Assembly: GCA_913058185.1 (NCBI GenBank)
Contig: CAJXQX010000034.1
Coordinates: 1 to 38,251, forward strand
DNA length: 38,251 nt
Reading direction: 5' to 3'
From: an uncultured Verrucomicrobiota bacterium
GTDB lineage: Bacteria > Verrucomicrobiota > Verrucomicrobiia > Opitutales > Opitutaceae
In this document: in pieces, positions 1 through 6,974 of the stretch
Numbering within the stretch: position 1 is the stretch's first letter
Layout: each line of letters opens with the position of its first letter
Notes under the pieces: generated by a model
Seen by the model: the letters and a program-made list of their open reading frames with translations, nothing else
The model's database searches: none
What the model was told of the DNA's origin: nothing
Made by a program: the position numbers and the translations under genes

Positions 1-47
1 GAGATCAGCCTCGGTCTCGTGGGCTCGGAGATGTGTATAAGAGACAG
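1..47 (+). other. Illumina Nextera i7 adapter remnant (artefact)
   Basis: Positions 14-47 match the 34-base Nextera Read 2 transposase adapter, and its last 19 bases (29-47) are the Tn5 mosaic end. Positions 1-5 (GAGAT) match the end of the P7 primer, and positions 6-13 (CAGCCTCG) sit where the 8-base i7 index lies; I recall this as Nextera index N710. This is library-construction sequence, not genome. Real sequence starts at about position 48, exactly at a transposition junction. Confidence 0.97.
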
Positions 48-110
48 GTGTGCGAATGACCAATGACCGATAGGCTGATGGAGGGGATTGTGATCGTGCG
101 AAGGAGATGG

Positions 111-209
111 GGTAGGGCGGGTCTCGCCGAGACCGCCGACGGTTAGTCTTGGGCAAGCCGATGTTACGGTCCCACTCCGCTGCGGCTCGCTCGGCGATCG
201 AGCCCTACC
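111..209. repeat. Dispersed palindromic (REP-like) element
   Basis: The stretch is bounded by inverted ends GGTAGGGC (111-118) and GCCCTACC (202-209). It holds two further dyads: GGTCTCG/CGAGACC (120-126 and 128-134) and GGCTCG/CGAGCC (184-189 and 199-204). No ORF is supported between the adapter and the toxin stop at 233. The wording resembles non-coding repeats I associate with Opitutaceae genomes, and it lies just 3-prime of the toxin gene, where such elements often sit. The dyads are visible in the sequence; family membership is inference. Confidence 0.6.
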
Positions 210-232
210 TTTTGCGGTTGCTTCTCGGGTGA

Positions 233-628
233 TTAATCGGGGCGGCGGATGAGCAGGCCGTCAATGTTTTCGAAGTGGGCATCCCGCGTGCACATGGTGA
301 GGCCACTTTGCATCGCGGACGCGGCAATCCACATGTCGTTGGTTGGGATTGGTCGGCCCTTTTTCTTTAGCTGCGCAAAGATGCCGGCATAAAATTCTGC
401 GGTATCCGAATTGTGTGAACCCGTGCCGACGCGGGTGTTGGCGGAAAACGTTTCGAGCAGTTGGCGGTTTTGTGATTCGCGGGTGCCGATTCGGAAACCG
501 GCGAGAAGTTCGCCGATCACGACCGAGCATAACACAATCTTCTCCGCGCGGCCGAGGAGGTCGACGACGGCGGGATCTCCGCGCAGGAATGCGACGTAGA
601 TATTGGTATCAATCAAGAGCCGACTCAT
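233..628 (-). CDS. PIN-domain toxin, VapC/FitB type
   Basis: This is a PIN-domain ribonuclease, the toxin half of a type II toxin-antitoxin pair; family members cleave RNA, often tRNA, using Mg2+. Counting from the ATG at 628, the four acidic active-site residues are visible: Asp7 (LLIDTN), Glu40 (IGELL), Asp98 (TNDMWIAA) and Asp116 (TRDAHF). The length of 131 residues is normal for the family. I chose the ATG at 628-626 because it overlaps the antitoxin TGA as ATGA, the usual arrangement for translational coupling; a GTG two codons upstream (634) is possible. The exact RNA target cannot be read from the sequence. Confidence 0.9.
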   Translation of the reverse strand: MSRLLIDTNIYVAFLRGDPAVVDLLGRAEKIVLCSVVIGELLAGFRIGTRESQNRQLLETFSANTRVGTGSHNSDTAEFYAGIFAQLKKKGRPIPTNDMWIAASAMQSGLTMCTRDAHFENIDGLLIRRPD

Positions 629-885
629 TCCCACATCCCCGGGTCGATTTTATCGAATGCGGCGGTGGCCTTGGTGAATGTTGCGGCGTCTTCGTCGGTC
701 CAACCTCCGGCGAGTTGCAGAAGTTCGCGATTGAGTGGGGGGAGATTCGTGCCGTTTTCGAGTCCGTAAGACTCTCGGAGTTTGTTCAAAACGACGGTGT
801 TTAGGCTTTGGGACGCGTAGGCAGCTTGTTCCTCCAGCACCTGTTTGAGCTCATCGTCAATGTTGCGCAAAGTGATCGTTTTCAT
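625..885 (-). CDS. Ribbon-helix-helix antitoxin, VapB/FitA type
   Basis: This 86-residue protein is the antitoxin of the downstream PIN toxin. The N-terminal ~40 residues (MKTITLRNIDDELKQVLEE and on) have the beta-strand plus two-helix pattern of Arc/FitA-type ribbon-helix-helix DNA-binding domains. The C-terminal part (about 45-86), ending GMWE, would wrap the toxin and block its active site. It is first in the operon and shares an ATGA with the toxin gene. A strongly dyad-symmetric sequence (911-953) lies 25 bases upstream of its start and probably serves as its autoregulatory operator. Confidence 0.88.
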   Translation of the reverse strand: MKTITLRNIDDELKQVLEEQAAYASQSLNTVVLNKLRESYGLENGTNLPPLNRELLQLAGGWTDEDAATFTKATAAFDKIDPGMWE

Positions 886-910
886 GTGATTAATGTAAGA
901 GGAATCGAAT

Positions 911-953
911 GTGATTCAAGAATAGATTCAAAATGAATCAATATGTGAATCAC
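911..953. promoter_or_regulatory. Nested palindromic operator of the TA operon
   Basis: The 43-bp site is symmetric about position 932. The outer arms are GTGATTCA (911-918) and TGAATCAC (946-953); the inner arms are GATTCA (925-930) and TGAATC (934-939), with AAA at the centre. A further GAATC lies at 902-906. Two palindromic half-sets on a common axis is what tandem RHH antitoxin dimers bind in FitAB/VapBC operons. The site lies between the antitoxin and the divergent ABC transporter, so it may also affect that promoter. Binding is inferred, symmetry is seen. Confidence 0.65.
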
Positions 954-1013
954 TGCGGACGAGTTCCTGCACGACTGGGTTGCGCCGCTCGATTGTGGGT
1001 TCATATTTCCGCC

Positions 1014-1721
1014 ATGGCCCAAACGGACCACATCATTGAACTTCGTGACCTCCTGTTCGCCTGGAAGGCAGGATTACCGTCGGTGTTGGATATGCCGGCT
1101 TTCACGTTGGCTCGAGGGAAGTCTTTGCTGATCCATGGTCCAAGTGGTTGTGGCAAATCCACGTTATTAAATTTATTCGCGGGAGTGCTGGTGCCGAGTA
1201 GCGGTTCGTTGCGGGTGTTGGGGCGTGATCTGCCGCAGCTAAAAAGTGCGGAGCGAGATGCGCTGCGGGCGGATCAAATCGGGTTTCTTTTTCAGCAGTT
1301 TAACTTGGTGCCGTATCTTTCATTGATCGATAATGTCACGCTGCCGTGCCGGTTTTCGGCGGCGCGCCGGAAGCGGGCGTTGAGCGCCGGCAATTCGTTG
1401 GACGAGGTGGCCGGGCGCTTGCTGACCGATCTGGGGCTAGAGACGGATCACAACCGGCCGATCACAGCGTTGAGTGTGGGACAGCAACAACGGGTCGCTG
1501 CGGCGCGCGCATTGATCGGTGGTCCGGCCTTAGTCATCGCTGACGAACCGACGTCTGCACTCGACCCGCATTTGCGGGACAATTTCGTCGAGCAGTTGTT
1601 TGCTTCGAGTCGGGCCGCGGGCAGCACGGTGATTTTGGTGAGTCATGATCCGGAGCTCGGGAGGCACTTTGATGAGGTGATGGATTTGCGGGATCTGAAT
1701 AGAGCGGAGGAGCACCCATGA
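1014..1721 (+). CDS. ABC transporter ATP-binding protein, LolD/MacB type
   Basis: This is the cytoplasmic ATPase of a two-component ABC system with the permease that follows. The Walker A GPSGCGKST (about residues 42-50), the signature LSVGQQQRVA (about 153), the Walker B with DEPTSALD, and the H-loop SHD are all intact. Size and motifs fit the MacB/LolD/FtsE class, which couples to FtsX-type permeases rather than importing small solutes through a channel. I prefer the ATG at 1014; an in-frame ATG at 933 would start inside the toxin-antitoxin operator and add an atypical 27-residue leader. No clear Shine-Dalgarno is visible. The stop overlaps the permease ATG as ATGA. Confidence 0.88.
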   Translation: MAQTDHIIELRDLLFAWKAGLPSVLDMPAFTLARGKSLLIHGPSGCGKSTLLNLFAGVLVPSSGSLRVLGRDLPQLKSAERDALRADQIGFLFQQFNLVPYLSLIDNVTLPCRFSAARRKRALSAGNSLDEVAGRLLTDLGLETDHNRPITALSVGQQQRVAAARALIGGPALVIADEPTSALDPHLRDNFVEQLFASSRAAGSTVILVSHDPELGRHFDEVMDLRDLNRAEEHP

Positions 1722-3016
1722 CGCTGTTGCACCTAGCTTTGCGAAGTCTGCTCAATCGTCGTCTCACGGTGGGACTCACCGTGTTATCAGCCGCGTGCAG
1801 CGTGATGCTGCTGTTGGGCGTGGAGCGTCTGCGCACGGAATCGCGGCAGAGCTTCATGAGCACGGTAGCGGGCACCGATCTGGTGGTCGGCGCGCGCAGT
1901 GATGGACCTCAACTCTTGCTGCAGGCGGTGTTCAATATTGGTTACCCGACGCGCAACATCGGATTGGATGCCTACGAGGAAATTGCCGCCAATCCCGCGG
2001 TGGCGTGGATCATCCCGCTTTCAGTCGGCGACACGCATCGTGGGTTCCGGGTGGTGGGCACCAATGAGTCTTACCTAACGCATTATCAGTTCGCCCGGGA
2101 TAGGCATTTGGAACTCGAATCGGGCGATTGGTTTTCCGGAGAAGACAGCGCGGTCTTAGGTGCCGCAGTGGCGCGAGAGTTGGGCTACCGGGTGGGTCAG
2201 GAAATGGTCGTGGCGCACGGAGCGGGCGAAATCAGTTTTGCGCACCATGAAGAGCATCCGTTTCGAGTGAGTGGTGTTTTGGCGGCAACGGGCACCCCCG
2301 TGGATCGCACCGTTTTGGTGAGCCTGCGCGGAATCGATGCGATGCACGCGGAGTTTCAAGGCGCGCGTGATCAGACCGTGGACATCACGGATCCGTTAGC
2401 GGTGGCGATGGCTCGGGCAGAGGCGCACGATCACGCCCACGACGACCACGGGGAGATTGGGTCAGGCAGCCTGTCGGCTTTGTTGGTAGGGCTGCACCAG
2501 CGCGGCGCGGCCTTGGGATTGCAGCGAAGTATTAATGAATCAGATGCCGAGCCTTTAACGGCGGTATTACCGGGCGTCGCGTTGCAGGAGCTTTGGGTCG
2601 TGGTCGGGGTGATCGAGCGGAGTCTCTTACTCCTCGGTGGTTTCGTGGTCGTGGTGGGGTTGATGGGCATGTTGAGCAACCTGCTCGCCACGCTCGATCA
2701 GCGTCGGCGTGAGATGGCGATCCTGCGTTCGGTGGGAGCGCGGCCCGGACAAATTATGGCGCTGCTAGTGGTCGAGACGTCGCTCGTAACCGCCGCGGGT
2801 GCGGTGCTGGGATTAGGGTTAGTTTCAGCTGCGATGTTATTTGGTGCCCCGATCCTCGAGACGCGCTATGGCCTTTATCTTGAGGTGGGCGCGCCGAGTG
2901 CGGCCGAGCTACGACTCCTCGTGGGAGTCGTTCTCGCTGGCACGATAATTGGACTGATTCCGGGATGGCGCGTGTATCGACACGCGCTCATCGACGGCCT
3001 GACGCCGCGACTTTAA
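1718..3016 (+). CDS. FtsX/MacB-like ABC permease with His-rich loop
   Basis: The 432-residue membrane partner has the FtsX-family plan: one N-terminal transmembrane helix (about 12-34), a large extracytoplasmic domain (about 40-285), then three C-terminal helices. The cytoplasmic coupling motif RREMAILRSVGARPGQ follows the second helix. Members move lipoproteins, peptides or drugs, or transmit mechanical signals. A His/Asp-rich cluster at residues 237-244 (HDHAHDDH) sits in the periplasmic domain, which suggests metal binding; zinc-regulated transporters of this family are known, but the link here is inference. It is translationally coupled to the ATPase, and its TAA shares four bases with the stop of the convergent MFS gene. 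Confidence 0.85.
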   Translation: MTLLHLALRSLLNRRLTVGLTVLSAACSVMLLLGVERLRTESRQSFMSTVAGTDLVVGARSDGPQLLLQAVFNIGYPTRNIGLDAYEEIAANPAVAWIIPLSVGDTHRGFRVVGTNESYLTHYQFARDRHLELESGDWFSGEDSAVLGAAVARELGYRVGQEMVVAHGAGEISFAHHEEHPFRVSGVLAATGTPVDRTVLVSLRGIDAMHAEFQGARDQTVDITDPLAVAMARAEAHDHAHDDHGEIGSGSLSALLVGLHQRGAALGLQRSINESDAEPLTAVLPGVALQELWVVVGVIERSLLLLGGFVVVVGLMGMLSNLLATLDQRRREMAILRSVGARPGQIMALLVVETSLVTAAGAVLGLGLVSAAMLFGAPILETRYGLYLEVGAPSAAELRLLVGVVLAGTIIGLIPGWRVYRHALIDGLTPRL

Positions 3017-4233
3017 GCGGGCTTGTTCTCGGTTTTGAAGAACAGGGCGAAGATGATCATCACGCCTACGGCGAAGGCGCCAGGCAGCCACCAGAACGAT
3101 TGCCACTGGGCGAGGCTGAGGCCGGATTCGTCTTGGAGGAAGTGGTTGAAAACCGCCCCGGCTGCTTGCGCGCCGATCAGCATACCGGCGCCATTAGTTA
3201 CGAGCACGAGCAAACCCTGAGCTTGGCCGCGGATTTCGTCGCTGGCGCGTTGGTCCACGTAGATCTGACCGGTGACGAAAAAGAAGTCGTAGCAGATGCC
3301 GTGCAGCGCGATGCCACCGAGGATCATCCAGGTCACTTGGTCAGGTGCACCGAGGGCAAACAGTCCGTAGCGCAGGGCCCAAGCGGCCATGCCGATAACG
3401 AGCATCCATTTCACTCCGAGCCGCCTGAACAGGAATGGCATGATGAGCATGAAACCAACTTCGGACATTTGCCCGATCGTTTGGGTGCCGGCGATGTTGG
3501 TGAAGCCGGTGGCGCCGAGGTAGAGCTGGGTGAAGTTATAGTAGGCGGCGAGGGGGATACAGATCAGGAAAGAGCAGGCGAGAAAGACAAAGAAGGAGGG
3601 GCTCGCCAATACCCGCAGGGCATCGATGCCGAGGATAGCGGTGAGGGAGATTTTTTTGCCGCGACCGGAAGGCGGGGTATGGGGTAGCGAGAAACAGAAA
3701 ATGCCGAGGATGATCGAGGCGATGGCGGCCGAGTAGAGCGGGGCGGAGGTGCTTTCGGCGGTGGTGCCCATGGCGCGCCCGAGCACGAAAGAGACAAACA
3801 AACCAGCGACGATCCAGCCGAGGGTGCCGAAGACGCGGATGCGCGGGAACTGTTTTTCTTGGTCGGTGATGTGGTGAAAGGCGAGTGCGTTGGACAGGCC
3901 GAGGGTCGGCATGTAGCAGAGGTTATAGAGCAGTAGGGCCCAGATGAACGCGGTGGGATTGCCCGTGAGTTGCGGCACGAAGAACAGCACGGCGCCACCG
4001 ATGATGTGTAGGGTCGCGAGGACTTTTTCGGTGGCGAAGAATCGATCGGCGACGAGCCCGAGCGCGAGCGGCGCGATCATCGCGGCGAGGGGGTTCACGG
4101 TGTAGGGCCAGTGCGTGAGATTGGACATGCCGTTGGCGGTCATGTAGACGGCGATGGACGTGAACCAGCTTCCCCAGACAAAAAACTGGAGAAACATCAT
4201 GATGCTGAGGCGGGTGGTCGGGGCGTTGTTCAT
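3013..4233 (-). CDS. MFS transporter, nucleoside:H+ symporter-like
   Basis: A 406-residue integral membrane protein with about 12 hydrophobic segments. The N-terminus (LSIMMFLQFFVWGSWF) and the LGLVADRFFATEKVL loop match the NupG/XapB-like nucleoside:proton symporter branch of the major facilitator superfamily, which is widespread in Bacteroidetes and Verrucomicrobia. I use the ATG at 4233, because family members start shortly before this conserved motif; upstream in-frame starts add an unrelated 33-residue segment. The gene is convergent with the ABC permease and shares a TTAA stop with it, and is divergent from the Gfo/Idh/MocA gene. The real substrate (nucleoside or sugar) cannot be set from sequence. 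Confidence 0.82.
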   Translation of the reverse strand: MNNAPTTRLSIMMFLQFFVWGSWFTSIAVYMTANGMSNLTHWPYTVNPLAAMIAPLALGLVADRFFATEKVLATLHIIGGAVLFFVPQLTGNPTAFIWALLLYNLCYMPTLGLSNALAFHHITDQEKQFPRIRVFGTLGWIVAGLFVSFVLGRAMGTTAESTSAPLYSAAIASIILGIFCFSLPHTPPSGRGKKISLTAILGIDALRVLASPSFFVFLACSFLICIPLAAYYNFTQLYLGATGFTNIAGTQTIGQMSEVGFMLIMPFLFRRLGVKWMLVIGMAAWALRYGLFALGAPDQVTWMILGGIALHGICYDFFFVTGQIYVDQRASDEIRGQAQGLLVLVTNGAGMLIGAQAAGAVFNHFLQDESGLSLAQWQSFWWLPGAFAVGVMIIFALFFKTENKPA

Positions 4234-4401
4234 GGGCAATTCGGGTGGACGGACGAGTCGATCCGGTGGAGGTAGACTCAGCACCATGGGGAGGATCGCG
4301 CGATTTTCGAGTCTCAGTTCGCTGACAGTCAATTCTTCGGGCGCGGGGCGATAACAGAGGTGGATTTACTCTGAACCCAGTTTTCTCTTAACTCGGTGGC
4401 A

Positions 4402-5460
4402 ATGATCACCCCTCAACCCTCTGTTACGTCCGAATCTCCCTGCTTAGGTTGGGGCATTCTGTCCACGGGCCGCATTGCCGGTGTCTTCGCTCGGGATTTG
4501 CCGGGTTCTCACCTTGGCCAACTTGTGGCGGTCGGGAGCCGGTCAGCCGAGTCCGCCGAACGATTCGCCGGCGAACACGGGATTGATCCCGAGCACGCCC
4601 ATGGTTCGATCGAGGCTTTGCTGAGCGATGATGCGGTCGATGCGGTTTATGTGGCTTCGCCCCACCCGATGCATTGCGCCGGGGTGGTGGCCGCGCTCCG
4701 GGCTGGTAAACACGTGCTTTGCGAAAAACCGATCGCGATGAGTTTGGCCGAGCTCGAAGCGATGCAGACGGCGGCCCGCGAGAATAGCCGCACCCTGATG
4801 GAGGCGTGGATGTATCGTTGTCACCCGCAGACCAAACGATTGGTCGAGCTGGTTCGTGATGGATCGATTGGTGAACTTCGGCATATCCAGGGCACGTTCA
4901 GTTTCGCGGCGACCTACGACCCAGCAGGCCGGTTGTGGAACAAAGCATTGGGCGGCGGAGGCATTCTGGATGTCGGAGGATACCCATTATCCTATGCCCG
5001 TTTGTTGGCCGGTGCGGCGCAAGGCCGGGGTTTCGCCGATCCGGTAACCTTGGCCGGAGTAGGCGTTTTGCATCCCGAGTCAGGGGTCGACACCCAAGCT
5101 TCCGCCGTTCTTCAGTTTGCTGGCGGCGTCACTGCGGCGATTACTTGTGGCACCTTGGCTCATCAGGAAAATGTGGTGCGTATTTACGGGACCAAGGGCT
5201 GGGTATTGGTGCCATCCCCCTACATTGTTAGGCGCGATGCTGGTCCGACCGAGCTGCATCTTTATCGCGGCGACCATGCGACTCCCGAAATTATTACCGT
5301 ATCGGCAGATCGAGGAACCTACGCCTATGAGGCCGATGCTTTTGCGGCGGCGGTTCAGTCCGGAGCAGCGGAAGTGCCGGAATGCACACGGGCTGACTCC
5401 CATGGTAACCTTGGCGGCCAACTCGAATGGTGCCGTCAGCTTGGACTAAACTACGTATAA
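4402..5460 (+). CDS. Gfo/Idh/MocA family oxidoreductase
   Basis: A soluble NAD(P)-dependent dehydrogenase of about 352 residues. The N-terminal Rossmann fold begins LGWGILSTGRIAG. The family EKP motif (HVLCEKPIAM) provides the catalytic lysine, and a C-terminal alpha/beta domain contains GGGGILDVGGYPLSYARLL. Closest in style are trans-dihydrodiol/xylose dehydrogenase-like members that act on cyclic sugars or polyols. A GTG at 4396 (two codons upstream) is an alternative start. It is divergent from the MFS permease with a ~170-base spacer, so the two may form a sugar uptake and oxidation unit, but nothing in the sequence proves it. Confidence 0.85.
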   Translation: MITPQPSVTSESPCLGWGILSTGRIAGVFARDLPGSHLGQLVAVGSRSAESAERFAGEHGIDPEHAHGSIEALLSDDAVDAVYVASPHPMHCAGVVAALRAGKHVLCEKPIAMSLAELEAMQTAARENSRTLMEAWMYRCHPQTKRLVELVRDGSIGELRHIQGTFSFAATYDPAGRLWNKALGGGGILDVGGYPLSYARLLAGAAQGRGFADPVTLAGVGVLHPESGVDTQASAVLQFAGGVTAAITCGTLAHQENVVRIYGTKGWVLVPSPYIVRRDAGPTELHLYRGDHATPEIITVSADRGTYAYEADAFAAAVQSGAAEVPECTRADSHGNLGGQLEWCRQLGLNYV

Positions 5461-5531
5461 ATTAGAGATTTGCGGGTGGAGTTTCCTGTTGCAGGTCGTT
5501 TGAATAACGCCGCGTCTTTAAGGATTAGATT

Positions 5532-6749
5532 ATGAAAAGACTCAGCCCTATCTTTGCATTCGCGTTTGTTTTATCAGTAGTAACGTTACCGCTATGGGGC
5601 GCTGATGGGTCTACGAGTTCGTCTAGCCGCGACCGTTCGCCCGCTGGATCCGTGGTTTCGGCGGTCGCTGGCGTCACGGGAATTGCGATTTCGCCGCTGC
5701 TCGGGACCGGAGCTTACGGTGCTTATCAATACTTCTCCACTCCGACCGAAGAGCGGGCCAACTTGCCGTGGTTCGCCCAGATGAGTTTCTGGCTGCCAGC
5801 ACTCGGATTGGTCGGAGCCGTAGCCGCCAAGGACGTGGCAGGAGCGGCCTTGCCGCCCGGTTGGAAGAAGCCACTCGATGTGCTCGATACTTTAGAAAAC
5901 AAGGTTACGGGACTCGTCGCGGCGGGTGCGGTGGTGCCGTTTTCCATGTCAGTTTTGTCTAAGGTGATTCTGGACGGTGGCGATGGTATGGCGCTAAACC
6001 CCGAGGTGATCTCCACCGGCAGTCTCGCGACCATTCACCTCGCCGCGATCGATTGGTCATGGTTGCTCAATATTCTCACCGTTCCATTTGGCGTCGCGAT
6101 TTACGCGGTGGTTTGGATGGCCTCGCACGCGATCAATGGACTTATCCTTTTGAGCCCGTGGGGTGCGATTGATGCGTCGCTCAAGGCGGCCAAGACAGCG
6201 TTGTTCGGACTCGTTACGCTTTCCGCCACCATTGATCCATGGATCGGAGCGATCCTTTCGCTGGTTGTCATTTTGATTTCCATTTTGATCGCGGGTTGGT
6301 CGTTCCGGCTGACGATCTTTAGTTGGATATTCTGCTGGGACTTTTTCACGCGCCGCAGTCGCCGGTTTTCGGTCGGCATGCATCGTACCTCGGTGTTTGC
6401 AGGGGTCGGACTCAAGGGCGTGCCCCAACGCACCTACGGTAAGCTCGTCCACGGTGATGCCGGGAATAATACATTCGTCTACAAACCGTGGATGGTGATG
6501 GCGGAGAAGACGGTCCCGTTTCCCGATGGCGACAACCTCGCCGCAGGTCGCGGAGCATTCTTTTCCAATGTGACTGATGGGGATAACGAAGTTCTCGTTT
6601 TGCCACCACGTTACCGATCCCACGAAGCAGAGATGGCGAGCATGTATGGCTTTAAGCAGGGGGTCGAACCCATCGGACTGAACAAAGCATGGAGCTGGTT
6701 GCGTAGCGCGATGGGCTTCGGCTCCAAGACGGCTGCGGCGGCCGCATAG
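5532..6749 (+). CDS. Hypothetical multi-pass membrane protein
   Basis: I do not recognise a named family. The 405-residue product starts with a signal-like hydrophobic segment (about 5-22, ending PLWGAD) and a Ser-rich stretch. Several Ala/Gly-rich hydrophobic segments follow, including a long one at about 235-275 (IGAILSLVVILISILIAGW), and then a basic boundary (FFTRRSRRF). The last ~130 residues are soluble, contain GLKGVPQRTYGKLVHGDAG and LPPRYRSHEAEMASMYG, and end in an Ala run. An AAGGA sequence lies ~9 bases before the ATG. It precedes a decayed FIST/histidine kinase operon by only 15 bases, but no functional link can be shown. Confidence 0.7.
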   Translation: MKRLSPIFAFAFVLSVVTLPLWGADGSTSSSSRDRSPAGSVVSAVAGVTGIAISPLLGTGAYGAYQYFSTPTEERANLPWFAQMSFWLPALGLVGAVAAKDVAGAALPPGWKKPLDVLDTLENKVTGLVAAGAVVPFSMSVLSKVILDGGDGMALNPEVISTGSLATIHLAAIDWSWLLNILTVPFGVAIYAVVWMASHAINGLILLSPWGAIDASLKAAKTALFGLVTLSATIDPWIGAILSLVVILISILIAGWSFRLTIFSWIFCWDFFTRRSRRFSVGMHRTSVFAGVGLKGVPQRTYGKLVHGDAGNNTFVYKPWMVMAEKTVPFPDGDNLAAGRGAFFSNVTDGDNEVLVLPPRYRSHEAEMASMYGFKQGVEPIGLNKAWSWLRSAMGFGSKTAAAAA

Positions 6750-6764
6750 CCCTTCAGGACTTTT

Positions 6765-6974
6765 ATGAAGACTCAAATGTTACGTTGGCAGGACGGAAAC
6801 GGGATGGGTCCTAACGGAGCTTTGGCCGAGGCAGTCCTGACCGAACGGGGCAACCCTCCGGAAACCGTCGGTTCTTATTCCTACGGTGAAATACGACCGG
6901 GAGGCGTAGGTCATAGTTGTGAACTGCCCAACCAGACCGTGACCCTAACGACTTTTGCCGAACGCACCTCGTGA
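6765..6974 (+). pseudogene. FIST-domain sensor remnant (large internal deletion)
   Basis: The 69-codon ORF joins two ends of a FIST protein. Its start, MKTQMLRWQDGNGM, matches how FIST_N proteins begin. Its end, GSYSYGEIRPG...CELPNQTVTLTTFAE, matches the conserved FIST_C terminus (Y-S-Y-G-E-I, then L-x-NQT-x-T). Complete FIST proteins run ~370-400 residues, so roughly 300 residues are missing, with the junction probably near 6805-6825. FIST proteins bind small ligands and feed sensor kinases. The stop overlaps the following kinase start as GTGA, and AGGA lies 5 bases before the ATG, so the old operon architecture is preserved. The deletion kept the reading frame. Confidence 0.7.

Noticed and set aside
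933-1013. Longer N-terminus for the ABC ATPase from ATG 933
   Set aside because: It would begin within the dyad operator and adds 27 residues not expected in LolD-type ATPases.
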